This document shows positions 16,982 to 27,265 of a stretch of 64,000 nt of DNA, one piece after another. The stretch is taken from the NCBI GenBank assembly GCA_016708875.1, contig JADJFA010000001.1, positions 248,001 to 312,000 on the forward strand, read 5' to 3'. The notes under the pieces were generated by a model. It saw only the letters and a program-made list of their open reading frames with translations, had not been told where the DNA came from and searched no databases. The translations under genes and the position numbers were made by a program. Position 1 is the first letter of the stretch, and the number at the start of each line of letters is the position of its first letter. The DNA comes from Lewinellaceae bacterium (lineage in GTDB: Bacteria; Bacteroidota; Bacteroidia; Chitinophagales; Saprospiraceae).

Positions 16982-17608
16982 ATGAAAATCGCACCACGAT
17001 TTTTTCTCTTCTTTTTCATTTCCCTCATTTTCAAACAGTTGTCCGCACAAACGGTGGCTATTGGAGAAATGCGGCCTTATCTGGATACACTTTCAGTGGA
17101 ACAAAAACTGGAACTGCTTGAGTATATGCGGCATCTTGGATCGAGTATAGACCGTGAAGTAGCGCAGTCGTATTTGCAATTAGACAAAGACAAACAAGAA
17201 CGGGCACTACAGTACATCCGCCTTGAACTTTTAAAGAGAAATGGAGGAGCGGTGATTGACGAGCGCACCACAGTGCGTTGGGCACAGGATACCATCCATC
17301 TGGGCAAGGTGATAGAAGGCGAAATAATTACCGATTCCTTTCTCGTCACCAACACAGGGGCTAAGCCTTATATCATCAAGGACGTGAAGGCCACCTGTGA
17401 TTGCACAGTACTACGCCGCCCTACTTACCCGCTGATGCCCGGAGAAACGGCTTCTGTCCGAATTGAGTTTGATACACGTGGCAAAATTGGCCCGACAACG
17501 CCAGGGGTGGTGGTCTACGACAACACGCGCCCCAATGGACGGCATATTGTTTATCTCAATGCCGAGGTAGTGCCGCGGGTGAAACCGAAAAATAGTTTGG
17601 GGAATTGA
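16982..17608 (+). CDS. DUF1573-domain secreted protein
   Basis: 208 residues from ATG 16982, which begins a signal peptide (MKIAPRFFLFFFISLIFKQLSA); the ATG at 16904 only adds tRNA-proximal sequence. A helical region of about 80 residues (LDTLSVEQKLELLEYMRH) comes first. Then the DUF1573 Ig-like domain: FLVTNTGAKPYIIKDVKATCDC, YPLMPGETASVRIEFDTRGK and VVVYDNTRPNGRHIVYLNAE. DUF1573 domains resemble ASH/MSP beta-sandwiches and are common in periplasmic Bacteroidota proteins. The CDC motif is typical. Role unknown. Confidence 0.85.
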   Translation: MKIAPRFFLFFFISLIFKQLSAQTVAIGEMRPYLDTLSVEQKLELLEYMRHLGSSIDREVAQSYLQLDKDKQERALQYIRLELLKRNGGAVIDERTTVRWAQDTIHLGKVIEGEIITDSFLVTNTGAKPYIIKDVKATCDCTVLRRPTYPLMPGETASVRIEFDTRGKIGPTTPGVVVYDNTRPNGRHIVYLNAEVVPRVKPKNSLGN

Positions 17609-17697
17609 ATGGGGATTGGTTATTTGCGGATGAGATTGGATTTGTCTTAGGAAAGTAAAATCCAGGCTCATCCAACAATCCAAATCCCATCATCATC

Positions 17698-19739
17698 TCA
17701 ACCCTCATGCCATCCAAACCTTTCTCCCAACTGCTTCTTTAGCGCGTTCATCTCATCGCGGTATTGCGCCGCGCTTATGAAGTCGAGGTCCTTGGCGGCG
17801 GCTTTCATTTTCTTCTCGGAATCGGCCACCATTTTTTCCAACTGACTACGCGTGGCGTAGGCTACAATGGGTTCGGCAGCGAGGCTAATTTCTTCATTTT
17901 CAACATAGAACTTGGTAGGCGTCACATCGCGTACGTCCAGAATGCTGCGTGTGGCAAGTATCTGTTCTTTGGTTCTCGTAACAGTAGTGGGAGTGATGCC
18001 ATGTTGTTCGTTGAATGCCATTTGGATGCTTCTACGGCGAGTGGTCTCCTCCATGGTGTTGCGCATGGCATCGGTGATCTTGTCGGCATAAAAGATAACG
18101 AGACCATTGGAATTTCGGGCAGCGCGACCTGCGGTTTGGGTGAGCGAGCGAGCGTTGCGCAAAAAACCTTCTTTATCGGCATCCAGAATGGCGACGAGCG
18201 AAACTTCAGGAAGGTCGAGGCCCTCACGCAGCAGGTTCACGCCGATGAGCACATCAAACTCACCGAGCCGGAGATTGCGCAGGATTTCTACCCGTTCCAA
18301 CGTCTCTACTTCGGAGTGTATGTACCTGCATTTGATGCCGATATTGTCAAAATAATTGGCCAGTTCCTCGGCCATTCTCTTGGTCAGGGTCGTCACCAAA
18401 GCGCGTTCGTTCGCCTCCACACGTTGTTGTATTTCTTCGATCAGATCGTCAATCTGATTGAGCGAAGGTCGTACCTGGATTGGCGGGTCTAACAGTCCTG
18501 TAGGGCGTACAAGTTGCTCAACCACAACGCCTTCCGTTTTTTCCAATTCGTAATCAGCGGGAGTAGCGCTGACGAATATGACCTGATTGATCATTCCCTC
18601 AAACTCGTCAAAATTGAGCGGGCGGTTGTCCATAGCGGAGGGCAATCGAAAGCCCCAGTTGACCAGCGACTGCTTTCGGGCGCGGTCGCCGCCCCACATA
18701 CCGCGTATTTGAGGAATGGTGACATGACTTTCATCAATAATCATCAGAAAATCATCCTGGAAATAGTCCAAAAGGCAGAACGGGCGGGTACCTGGTTTTC
18801 GTCGGTCAAAGAAGCGGGAATAGTTTTCAATGCCGGAACAGTAACCTAATTCACGGATCATTTCAAGATCGAAAGAAGTACGTTCTTTAATACGCCGTGC
18901 CTCCGCCGAGCGGCCTTCGCTGATAAAATAGCGCTCTTGCGCATTCATCTCGTCCTGAATATTGTGAATGATGTCAGTTATACGATCTTTTGGTGCAACA
19001 TAGAGGTTGGCGGGGAAAATGGCTGCTGTATCAACGGCCTCGATGCGGCGGCCCGAAACGAGTTCCAAACTTTTGATGCTTTCGATTTCATCGCCAAAAA
19101 AAATGACGCGGTAACCTGTGTCTGCATAAGGCAGATTGATGTCCACAGTATCGCCGCGTACCCGAAATGTGCCGCGCGAAAAGTCGGTCTCCGTGCGCGA
19201 GTACAGGCTGTCAGTAAGCGCGTAGAGGAATTGGGTTTTGGGCATTTTCATTCCCTTCAGAAGGCGGATGATGCCTGTCTTGAAATCGTCGGGATTGCCC
19301 ATACCGTAGATGCACGAAACGGAGGCAACGATGATAATGTCACGCCGACCAGAAAGCAGGGTACTGGTAGCCCGAAGCCGGAGTTTGTCTACCAACTCAT
19401 TGATTTGCAAGTCTTTTTCTATGTATGTATCAGATACTGAAAGATAAGCTTCCGGCTGGTAATAGTCGTAATACGACACGAAATATTCCACCGCATTGTC
19501 GGGGAAAAACTCTGGAACTCACCATACAGTTGGGCAGTCAGGGTCTTGTTGTGCGTAAGGACAAGCGTGGGTCGGTTAAGTTGGGCGATGACGTTGGCCA
19601 TCGTGAATGTTTTACCAGACCCCGTTACACCCAACAGCACCTGGGCTTGGTCGCCTTGTTTGATGCCATTCACCAGTTGTTCGATGGCTTGCGGCTGATC
19701 GCCTGTAGGCTGGTATTCGGAAGTGATTTTAAAATCCAT
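17698..19739 (-). CDS. uvrB: excinuclease ABC subunit B, one apparent frameshift
   Basis: UvrB unwinds DNA at lesions and loads UvrC in nucleotide excision repair. ATG 19739 begins MDFKITSEYQPTGDQPQAIE and Walker A GVTGSGKTF. Near residue 77 (19503-19512) the frame breaks: AQLYGEFQSF should run into FPDNAVEYFVSYYDYYQPEAY, but one base is missing in a T5/C4 run. The rest is intact: the YYDYYQPEAY beta-hairpin, IIDESHVTIPQ, helicase motifs through GRAARN, and the C-terminal UVR motif DFISAAQYRDEMNALKKQL. The total of 2042 bases fits a single missing base in an otherwise normal 680-residue protein. A sequencing indel is likelier than loss. Confidence 0.95.
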
Positions 19740-19796
19740 AAGAAGAAGGCAAAAATACTGCGCCACAACATTTTTTTCACACAAAAAGTTTTGAAA

Positions 19797-19831
19797 AAAG
19801 TGTGGCACACCTCAGAGGTGTGCCACACTTT
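19797..19831. repeat. perfect 17-bp inverted repeat (hairpin E)
   Basis: AAAGTGTGGCACACCTC (19797-19813) and its exact complement (19815-19831) are separated by one base. It lies between the large T9SS gene and uvrB, both on the minus strand, and could form a terminator-like cruciform. Confidence 0.9.
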
Positions 19832-19918
19832 CCATAAACAACATGAGCCACCCCGGAAACCGGGATGACTCATGTGCAAGTTTATTCGAAAAATCAGAAC
19901 GGAAGACCGTTCGGGTTT

Positions 19919-22894
19919 TTACCGTTGAACAACTACGCGGCGGATAGCGGTTTCGCCATCTACCGTCAGGCGGAGGAAGTACGAGCCTTGTGCCATGTTG
20001 CTGAGGTCAACGTTTTGGCTGAGATTGCTCAGTTTTCCAACATTGAGGCTTTGCAGCGTTTGACCAAGGGTGTTAAGCACTTCGATGCGCACATCAGCGG
20101 CAGTAGCCAGCGCGAGGTTGAGCGTCAAGATGCCAGCAGTCGGGTTAGGGCTGATGACAAACGATTGGATAGACGCAGGGTCCTTCGTGTCGGTAACCGT
20201 GATGGTAATAGATTTCGTAGCGGATGCCGAGCAAGCGTCGGTAACTGTGACCGTGTAAGTGCCCAATGGAACGTTTACCAGGTCTTGTGTAGTTGCTCCG
20301 TTACTCCAGATATAGCTATAAAACGAATCGTCGCCGATCAGCGCCCCGATACCACCTCCAGGCGTGAGGTTTGCGGAGCTTGCGCCAGCCACAATAGTTG
20401 CTGTAATAGGAGTTGTGGCAGGAAGGAAGGCTACGCCAACAGATTCGCCCACATAGTAGCAACCGTTGGAAATGTCAATATTGTGCAGGAAGTTTGCCAA
20501 GCCACCGTTGTCACCATTACCGATAACGACAGGCGTAAAGTAATAGATATTGCCTGCCATCATGAACGAGCTGTTGTCGTTAGGCACACCTGGTGCGTAA
20601 ACATCTGGAAGTACCTGGAAAGAACCCAAATAGTTAGGATCATCTGCTGGGTACAAGCTTGGATCCAATGGCCCGGCAGAGATTGCCCAAGAAATACCTG
20701 ATACGATCCCTTCGTTTGGCAACACGAATCCACTTGGATCCACGTTGATAAGGTCGGCCAAAACGCCATTCCAGCAAAGAAGATCGCTCGATGTTGTGTA
20801 AGTTCCCACTGCGCCATCAGCGCAAAGAACGCTTGCGACCCTGGTAATTTCGATGCAGTATTCACCTACTGCAGCAACGCCCGCATTTTCATAGCCATCA
20901 ATAAGCATATAATAATTCTGGCCAGGATCTGTTACAATGTCAACACCAGCACGCCAGTCACCGAACTGTGCGAAGTTCAGGTCGTCGTTGCAAGCTACTT
21001 CTGTCAAGTCGTTGCAGTCGTCGCCAGCATAGATGAGCATTTGTGTATCGCCAGGGCCAGTAATATAATTGGTAGCGTTGCAGGGCACAGTCGTAATAGT
21101 GTAACGCTCGCCATCGCCAACAAAGGTGTACCACATGGTATTGTTCAGGATGTCAAGGCCTGCAGTTTCGCCCCAGCAATCTACATCAGGATCCGAAGGA
21201 GATACCGTTGCGGTAGTATTGTCGTAAATGCCAGTGGTTTGCGTAATAGGTTGGCCGAAGAAAAGGGTAAGGTCAACAGCAGCGTCACACACATCAACGT
21301 TGTACACGAGGGCTGGAAGTTGGACGTATTCAACGTCGTCAATGTAGTTTGTGTGGAAGTTGTTGGTTCCGTAGAAGTCAATACCACCCAAATTGTTCGG
21401 GTACGCCATTTTGTGTACGTATTGGCCATTCACCCAAAGCGTCAGGAGGTTGTTGTCGAGGTCAATAATATGACGCACTTCAAACCACTCATCATATGGG
21501 TACGTAAATTCTGCGAGGCTGGCGCCAGCGCCAATTTGGATGTTACCTGCACCATTGGCGTTAAAGAAAGCGTCAAGGTTCCATGCGCCAGCACCGATTG
21601 GCACTACGTTTTGGATGTTGTAGTAGGCTTGTTTGCCAGCAGGCACATAATACATCCACTTCAACTCGTAGCGGCCAGTGGTTTTGTTGCCGAGTTTAAG
21701 TACCACATCTTGTGGGCCGCCAGTAGTAGCTGTCGTCAGGATTTTGAATGAATTGGTACCAGAGTTAGCCTGTTCTGTAGAAACAATGCCGTCTTCAGTA
21801 GTGCCCGTTGTACCACTCCAGGTGGTCCACCAAGCGTTGGCTGCACCTCCTTGTTGGGCAACGTTTTGCTGGGCCAGTTTCTGAGCCGTTACATACGATT
21901 CCATATTGTCGCAAACAATCTTGTTCGGATTGAGGGCACATGGCACTACGCAAGGATTGCAGGAATTGAAACAAACGACAGGCAGGATAACATCCTCAGT
22001 ACCTACGGTAGTGATACGATCAAAGCCACCCAGGGTAGGGTTGGCCACGCCGCAAGCCGCAAGCGGCAGGCCGTCTTCGAAACCAGTTGGGCCGTTGATA
22101 AAGCGATATTGGTAATCTCCTTCCGCCAAGGGAGCAGTATAAGACCAGATACCGCCACCTTGATCGGTCATAGCGACTGGTGTCAAGCCAGTAAACGTGC
22201 CAGCGATGAACATACCAGCCGGGTTTACCGAGATCAATGTGGTGTTCACCTGGAACGTAACATCGCTTATGGCTGCCACAGGCTCATAAAGTTCAAGGTC
22301 ATCTACCTTCCAGTAGTACTCGAAATCACCTTCCCAACGGAACTGAATCCATACTTGTGATTGGCCATCCGCTTCTGGAATGGCTACTTCAATTGGGCCT
22401 TCGTAGAATTGGAAGTTTGTACCTACTTCTGCAACCAAATTGTCGAACTCTGGAACGTTGTGATAGGTAAAAGTGGTGCCGTTTGTGCTGACGCCAATAC
22501 GGGCAACGTCTGCACCAGAAAAGGTGCGGAAAAAAGTGTGGAACCTCAGATGTACATTAGATTTGCCAGTAGCATTGGCAGGGTTTCCTGTACCCGTAAG
22601 CCTTACATCGTGAGCGCCAGCGCCATTGCCGTCAGAATTAAACCAAAAATAGCCGGTATCTCCAGTTGGGAGGCTGAGGGTAGGGCCGTTGTATTCGCCT
22701 GCATCCAGGTCGTCGGTCCATTCCCAAGCCAATTGATTGACACCAGAGTTGGTGCCGCCATTTTCCCAATTGGTAACAGCTATTGTTTGGTCAGAAAAGG
22801 TTTCCGTCCAGAAAACCTGAGCGTAAGAAGCTTGAAAGCCGAATGCGAGCATTAGCACCGCAGCGAGGCTTTTGAAAGTCATCGTTTTTGCCAT
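19919..22894 (-). CDS. large secreted multidomain protein with T9SS sorting domain
   Basis: 991 residues. MAKTMTFKSLAAVLMLAFGF...SYA is a signal peptide. A first jelly-roll-like region (WTETFSDQTIAVTNWENGG to VWIQFRWEGDFEYYWKVDDL) resembles MAM/LamG-type domains. A segment with CNPCVVPCALNPNKIVCDNM leads into a second jelly-roll-like region (ESYVTAQKL to NFHTNYIDDVEYV). Next come a pre-peptidase-like beta domain (CGETAGLDILNNTMWYTF-like), an Ig-like region (IWSNGATTQDLVNVPLGTYTVTV) and a T9SS domain (FVISPNPTAGILTLNL to RRVVVQR). It is probably a surface adhesin or binding protein; no catalytic motif is visible. Confidence 0.82.
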   Translation of the reverse strand: MAKTMTFKSLAAVLMLAFGFQASYAQVFWTETFSDQTIAVTNWENGGTNSGVNQLAWEWTDDLDAGEYNGPTLSLPTGDTGYFWFNSDGNGAGAHDVRLTGTGNPANATGKSNVHLRFHTFFRTFSGADVARIGVSTNGTTFTYHNVPEFDNLVAEVGTNFQFYEGPIEVAIPEADGQSQVWIQFRWEGDFEYYWKVDDLELYEPVAAISDVTFQVNTTLISVNPAGMFIAGTFTGLTPVAMTDQGGGIWSYTAPLAEGDYQYRFINGPTGFEDGLPLAACGVANPTLGGFDRITTVGTEDVILPVVCFNSCNPCVVPCALNPNKIVCDNMESYVTAQKLAQQNVAQQGGAANAWWTTWSGTTGTTEDGIVSTEQANSGTNSFKILTTATTGGPQDVVLKLGNKTTGRYELKWMYYVPAGKQAYYNIQNVVPIGAGAWNLDAFFNANGAGNIQIGAGASLAEFTYPYDEWFEVRHIIDLDNNLLTLWVNGQYVHKMAYPNNLGGIDFYGTNNFHTNYIDDVEYVQLPALVYNVDVCDAAVDLTLFFGQPITQTTGIYDNTTATVSPSDPDVDCWGETAGLDILNNTMWYTFVGDGERYTITTVPCNATNYITGPGDTQMLIYAGDDCNDLTEVACNDDLNFAQFGDWRAGVDIVTDPGQNYYMLIDGYENAGVAAVGEYCIEITRVASVLCADGAVGTYTTSSDLLCWNGVLADLINVDPSGFVLPNEGIVSGISWAISAGPLDPSLYPADDPNYLGSFQVLPDVYAPGVPNDNSSFMMAGNIYYFTPVVIGNGDNGGLANFLHNIDISNGCYYVGESVGVAFLPATTPITATIVAGASSANLTPGGGIGALIGDDSFYSYIWSNGATTQDLVNVPLGTYTVTVTDACSASATKSITITVTDTKDPASIQSFVISPNPTAGILTLNLALATAADVRIEVLNTLGQTLQSLNVGKLSNLSQNVDLSNMAQGSYFLRLTVDGETAIRRVVVQR

Positions 22895-23022
22895 GAGAGA
22901 AAAAATGAGTTAGGTTAACAGTAAAACATGATTGTGTTAGAGCCGCCAAATTTCTGGAAAAGAATCCGGACGGTCATGAATTGTGGTATGGAATTTTGCC
23001 AAATGACGGCTTTTTACAAAAA

Positions 23023-24057
23023 TTAGGGGTTCTGGACTACTCTTTTGTCCATCAACTGAAACCAAAGGGGCGGCAGAAGTGCCAGCATGATGCTCGCGGG
23101 GTATCCAAATGGTAATTGCGGACTTTCGTCAATATGGCGCAGGATTTGGTATTTTCGGGTGGACTTAAAATGGTGATCGCTGTGACGTGTGAGCTCATAG
23201 AGGAAAATACGCCCCAATTCGTGGTCGCTATTCCACGAGTGGCGGGGCGACACAGGTTCGGGGCGTCCGTTGGCCAAAATTTTGCGGCGCAAGCCGTAGT
23301 GCTCGATATAGTTTACGGTCTCCAATAGCAAAAAACTGATGATTGCCATGCCAATTGCCCCAAAAAATGCATGCCAACCCAAAAAGAACAAAATTGCCAC
23401 AAGCCAAATTGTTTGGCAAAGGGTGTAGCGTAACATATCATTGTCCCAATAGGTTGTAGGCTGGTCTGATTTAGCCAATCGTTCACGCTCCAAAGCCCAG
23501 GCGTTGCGCCACCCATCGAATACGGAGCGTCCCCAAAATTGAAATACATTTTCGCCCAATTTGGCAGAAGCTGGGTCTTCATCTGTTGCTACATTTTTAT
23601 GGTGGCCACGGTTGTGTTCCACAAAAAAATGTTGGTAAAGCGAGGGAAGTAACATGATTTGAGCCAACACCTGCTCGAATTTTTTGGGGCGGTGACCCAG
23701 CTCGTGTGCCACGTTGATACCGCTGGTGCTTGCCACAATGCCCGCCCCGAGCGTTAGTCCAAGCGTTTCAAAAACTGTTAGGGTTTGGGTTGATACCGCC
23801 CATAAATACCAGCCAACAATGCCGAACAGTAGGGGCGCGTTGGCATATAACAAGCAATCGAAAAATATTCGTCTACCCCGATCCGCTTCTTCCTCCTCTG
23901 ACACATTTTTGGTTGATTTTGAGGTAAAAAGCTCAACGAGTGGAAGCATACCAAATGCCAGACCCACAGTGAGCCACGTCCACAGACCTTGCCAGGCCAA
24001 TCCTAACATGGCACTGACGGGCACGAGATAAGCAAAGAGATATTTTAGGTCCCTCAT
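23023..24057 (-). CDS. alkB: alkane 1-monooxygenase (AlkB family)
   Basis: 344 residues, a membrane non-heme di-iron enzyme that hydroxylates the terminal carbon of medium-chain alkanes using rubredoxin. The His boxes are present: NVAHELGHR, EHNRGHHKNVATDEDPASA, NYIEHYGL and LTRHSDHHF. About six hydrophobic spans lie between them. No rubredoxin or rubredoxin reductase gene is in the window, so the electron donor is elsewhere. The gene follows a response regulator on the same strand, with a 17-bp hairpin between, which suggests but does not prove linked regulation. Confidence 0.9.
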   Translation of the reverse strand: MRDLKYLFAYLVPVSAMLGLAWQGLWTWLTVGLAFGMLPLVELFTSKSTKNVSEEEEADRGRRIFFDCLLYANAPLLFGIVGWYLWAVSTQTLTVFETLGLTLGAGIVASTSGINVAHELGHRPKKFEQVLAQIMLLPSLYQHFFVEHNRGHHKNVATDEDPASAKLGENVFQFWGRSVFDGWRNAWALERERLAKSDQPTTYWDNDMLRYTLCQTIWLVAILFFLGWHAFFGAIGMAIISFLLLETVNYIEHYGLRRKILANGRPEPVSPRHSWNSDHELGRIFLYELTRHSDHHFKSTRKYQILRHIDESPQLPFGYPASIMLALLPPLWFQLMDKRVVQNP

Positions 24058-24076
24058 GAATTTGTTTATTCGTGGA

Positions 24077-24120
24077 TTTGGAGACCTCGGAGGAATTCGA
24101 AGACCTCCGAGGTCTCCAAA
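24077..24120. repeat. perfect 17-bp inverted repeat (hairpin F)
   Basis: TTTGGAGACCTCGGAGG (24077-24093) and its exact complement (24104-24120) have a 10-base loop. It fills most of the gap between the response regulator stop and the alkB start. Confidence 0.9.
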
Positions 24121-24124
24121 TCAC

Positions 24125-24772
24125 CTATTCATCCAAAATTTTCCATTGCAAAGCGGCTTTCACGAGTCCGGCCGTATTGCGTGCGCCAAGTTTTGCGAGT
24201 AAAGCGGCGCGGTGGCTTTCTACTGTTTTTTCGGAGAGAAATAATTGCGAAGCAATCTCTGGGGTAGTGCGTTCGTCCATGATAAGGTGAAGCACTTCAC
24301 GTTCGCGGCGGCTGATTTTCGGTGGCTCTTTGGCTACGGCTCCGCCAGCTCTGTGGTGCATAAGGCCCCTCATCACCACATCCGTCACTTCCTTGCTGAA
24401 ATATGTTTTGCCAGCTGAAAGAGTGCGGATAGCATGGCAAAGTTCTGCTTTGCCCGTGTTTTTTAATACATATCCTTGCGCGCCCAGGCCGAGCATGGCA
24501 GATATATAACTTTCTTCGCTGAGCATCGAGAGTACCAGGATTTTCAGGTCTGGGAGATCGGTGCGGAGTTGTTTGCAGACTTCGAGACCAGATTGATCGG
24601 GCAGGTTAATGTCGAGCAAAAGCACATCTGGAGGGTCGGAAAGCACTTGACGCAGGGTTTCGGCTGCCGTGGTTGCTTTGCCTATGAGCGCAAAATCAGG
24701 CTCGCCCACCAACAGGCTTTCTACGCCTTCTGCAAACATGACGTGATCGTCAGCAATAAAAATACGGATCAT
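24125..24772 (-). CDS. NarL/FixJ-type response regulator
   Basis: 215 residues. The receiver domain starts MIRIFIADDHVMFAEGVESL with the acidic pair, the phospho-acceptor Asp in LLLDINLPDQSG (about residue 57), and Lys in VLKNTG. A LuxR-type helix-turn-helix follows: SRREREVLHLIMDERTTPEI and FLSEKTVESHRAALLAKLGA. It acts as a phosphorylated transcription factor. No histidine kinase gene is nearby, so it is an orphan in this window. alkB lies directly downstream and may be a target. Confidence 0.9.
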   Translation of the reverse strand: MIRIFIADDHVMFAEGVESLLVGEPDFALIGKATTAAETLRQVLSDPPDVLLLDINLPDQSGLEVCKQLRTDLPDLKILVLSMLSEESYISAMLGLGAQGYVLKNTGKAELCHAIRTLSAGKTYFSKEVTDVVMRGLMHHRAGGAVAKEPPKISRREREVLHLIMDERTTPEIASQLFLSEKTVESHRAALLAKLGARNTAGLVKAALQWKILDE

Positions 24773-24818
24773 GGGCGGGATCGGTCAAATATGGTCATGG
24801 GATAAATTGAAGCGCGGT

Positions 24819-24826
24819 CAAAAGTA
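24819..24826 (-). promoter_or_regulatory. -7 box upstream of the response regulator
   Basis: CAAAAGTA on the plus strand reads TACTTTTG on the minus strand, 46 bases before the start at 24772. Confidence 0.45.
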
Positions 24827-24913
24827 CAGATAAGGACGAGACCTTGGTAGATTTTTAAAAACCTCCGGGTTCTTGCCCTTATATAAAGCGTTTTTTTGCC
24901 TCATCTTTGGCCC

Positions 24914-25628
24914 ATGAAAAACAAAAACGCCAAAACGCCCGATTGGGTTCGGGCATTTTCATTCAAAAAAATCCTGCCCGGCATCGAAAAAATTGGCTTC
25001 ACCACGCTCGGGATCCTGCTCGCTTTATGGGTGAACAACTACGACGAAGGTCGAAAAAACATGAAATCGAACAAAAAACCCTCCTTGAAATCCAGCTGGA
25101 TTGGAGCAAGACCGCCGCGATTTGCAGGAAACCATCGGTGGGTACGACTATCGGGTTTGGAATATCGAAACGATTTTTGATCTCTTGGGCCGCGACTCCC
25201 TGCCTCAAGATAGCCTGACCATGCGTGTCAATGATTTGATCGGGTACTCTTTTCTGCTGGCCAACACGGCGGCCTATGAAACGCTGAAATCGCGGGGCTT
25301 AGAAACGGTTACGAACGACTCACTCCGCCTGGCCATCACCACGCTGTACGATGTGGATTACGAGGCCATCCAAACCGCAGAAAAACATTTAAACGAAACC
25401 CACAACCACCTGCTTTTGCCTTACCTCATTTCCCACATCAAACTTGGGGTCAACCGATTTTCAACCGAAGAAGTGCGAAAAATCAAGGCCGACCAGCCTT
25501 TTCAGCAAATATTGTGGCAAATCAAATTCCTCAATCAGGCCACTCTGGATCGGTATCAAAACACCTTGAAATCATTGGAGAAACTACTACGCGACATTGA
25601 CAGAGAACTAAATAACGGGCGATTCTAA
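24914..25628 (+). pseudogene. single-span membrane protein, DUF6090-like, two frameshifts
   Basis: ATG 24914 begins MKNKNAKTPDWVRAF and a membrane span (IGFTTLGILLALWVNNYDEG). The frame then breaks in an A6 run near 25056 and again near 25110. The rebuilt protein runs RKKHEIEQKTLLEIQLDWSK, then DRRDLQETIGGYDYRVWNIE, and continues in frame to NNGRF at 25628. The layout (one span, charged NNxxExRK-type turn, then a long helical region) is like DUF6090-type proteins of Bacteroidota. Two missing bases fit the length of 715. Given similar breaks in housekeeping genes, sequencing error is likely and the gene may be intact. Function unknown. Confidence 0.6.
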
Positions 25629-25648
25629 AGCAGTCCAGAAAGCGATTT

Positions 25649-25656
25649 TACCTTTG
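25649..25656 (+). promoter_or_regulatory. -7 box TACCTTTG upstream of fumC
   Basis: TACCTTTG fits TAnnTTTG and is followed by GCGCAG; it lies 53 bases before the fumC ATG. Confidence 0.5.
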
Positions 25657-25709
25657 CGCAGTTTCCCCATATAATTCAACAACACCCAATTCAACGCATC
25701 AACAAAACA

Positions 25710-27125
25710 ATGGATTTTCGCATAGAAAAAGACACCATGGGCAAAGTGCAGGTGCCAGCCCACGTTTACTGGGGCGCCCAAACCCAACGCTCCATCGAGA
25801 ACTTTAAAATCGCTCGCGACACCAACCGGATGCCCATCGAGATCATCCGGGCCTTCGCGTTTTTGAAAAAAGCCGCCGCGCTTACCAACTTTGAGGCAGG
25901 CGTTTTACCCAAGGAAAAATGCGATCTCATCGGAAAAGTTTGTGATGAGATTTTGGCAGGTAAGTTGGACGAACAATTTCCGCTCGTCGTTTGGCAGACA
26001 GGCTCTGGCACCCAGAGCAATATGAACGCCAATGAAGTCATCGCCTACCGCGCCCATGTGCTCAATGGTGGCCAACTCACGGATGAACAAAAGTTTGTCC
26101 ACCCAAACGATGACGTAAATAAAAGCCAGTCCTCGAACGACACCTTCCCAACGGCCATGCACATCGCGGCCTATAAAATGCTCATGGATGTCACCATTCC
26201 AGGCATCGAACAACTTCGCGATACGCTTCAGGTCAAGTCCGAAGCCTTCATGGATGTAGTGAAAATCGGTCGCACCCACTTTATGGATGCTACCCCGCTC
26301 ACGCTCGGGCAAGAATTCAGCGGTTACGTGGCGCAACTGAATCACGGACTTCGCACCGTGCGCAATTCGCTCACCCACCTCTCCGAACTTGCACTCGGTG
26401 GCACGGCAGTCGGCACGGGCATCAATACGCCGAAAAACTATTCGGAAAACGTGGCGCGCCATATTGCTACACTCACGGGGCTTCCCTTTATCACCGCGCC
26501 CAACAAATTTGAATCGCTTGCTGCTCATGACGGTATTGTGGAAGCCCATGGCGCACTGAAAACCGTGGCTGTCAGCCTGATGAAAATTGCCAACGATGTG
26601 CGGATGCTCTCCTCCGGCCCCCGCTCCGGCATTGGCGAAATCCATATTCCAGACAACGAACCTGGTTCCAGCATCATGCCCGGGAAAGTCAATCCCACGC
26701 AGTGCGAAGCGCTAACAATGGTGGCGGCTCAAGTGATGGGCAACGACGTAGCCATCAACATCGGTGGCTCCAACGGACACTTCGAACTCAACGTGTTCAA
26801 GCCGATGATGATTTACAATTTCCTGCACTCCGCGCGGCTTATCGGCGAGGCTTGCGTCAGTTTCAACGACAAATGCGCCATCGGAATTGAGCCGCTTCGC
26901 GACAACATCGCCAAACACGTGAACAATTCGCTGATGCTTGTGACGGCTTTGAACACAAAAATAGGATATTACAACGCCGCAGCCATCGCACAAAACGCGC
27001 ACAAAAAAGGCATTACGTTAAAGGAATCCGCGCTCGAATACGAGTTGCAAGGGCTTGATTTCAAGCACATGACCTCGGAGCAATTTGATGAATGGGTGCG
27101 GCCCGAGGAGATGGTAGGGCGGTAA
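25710..27125 (+). CDS. fumC: class II fumarate hydratase
   Basis: 471 residues, the normal length for the iron-free fumarase that interconverts fumarate and malate in the TCA cycle. The N-terminus MDFRIEKDTMGKVQVPAHVY carries the family motif VYWGAQTQRS. TGSGTQSNMNANEV and GRTHFMDATPLTLGQEFSGY hold active-site residues, and the signature GSSIMPGKVNPTQCEA is intact. The C-terminal domain ends with the usual EQFDEWVRPEEMVG. It is a single gene, convergent with the esterase gene, with a perfect 36-bp hairpin between them. Confidence 0.96.
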   Translation: MDFRIEKDTMGKVQVPAHVYWGAQTQRSIENFKIARDTNRMPIEIIRAFAFLKKAAALTNFEAGVLPKEKCDLIGKVCDEILAGKLDEQFPLVVWQTGSGTQSNMNANEVIAYRAHVLNGGQLTDEQKFVHPNDDVNKSQSSNDTFPTAMHIAAYKMLMDVTIPGIEQLRDTLQVKSEAFMDVVKIGRTHFMDATPLTLGQEFSGYVAQLNHGLRTVRNSLTHLSELALGGTAVGTGINTPKNYSENVARHIATLTGLPFITAPNKFESLAAHDGIVEAHGALKTVAVSLMKIANDVRMLSSGPRSGIGEIHIPDNEPGSSIMPGKVNPTQCEALTMVAAQVMGNDVAINIGGSNGHFELNVFKPMMIYNFLHSARLIGEACVSFNDKCAIGIEPLRDNIAKHVNNSLMLVTALNTKIGYYNAAAIAQNAHKKGITLKESALEYELQGLDFKHMTSEQFDEWVRPEEMVGR

Positions 27126-27139
27126 ATAATTAAACAGCA

Positions 27140-27262
27140 AAACCGCAAAACAGGAGAACCGCAAAATTTAAAACCGCGAGGCTGTAGCCCACACTAGCAA
27201 TGATACGCTTGAGTGGATTTACGTTTGGTTTTAAATTTTGCGGTTCTCCTGTTTTGCGGTTT
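27140..27262. repeat. perfect 36-bp inverted repeat (hairpin G)
   Basis: Arms 27140-27175 and 27227-27262 are exact complements, with a 51-base loop. The arms repeat the word AACCGCAAAA. It lies between convergent fumC and esterase genes. The long loop makes it unusual for a simple terminator. Confidence 0.93.
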
Positions 27263-27265
27263 ATT

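Noticed and set aside
19865..20701. 278-codon open frame on the plus strand
   Set aside because: It is antisense to the C-terminal part of the large T9SS protein, and its Arg/Val/Cys-rich composition is that of a shadow frame.
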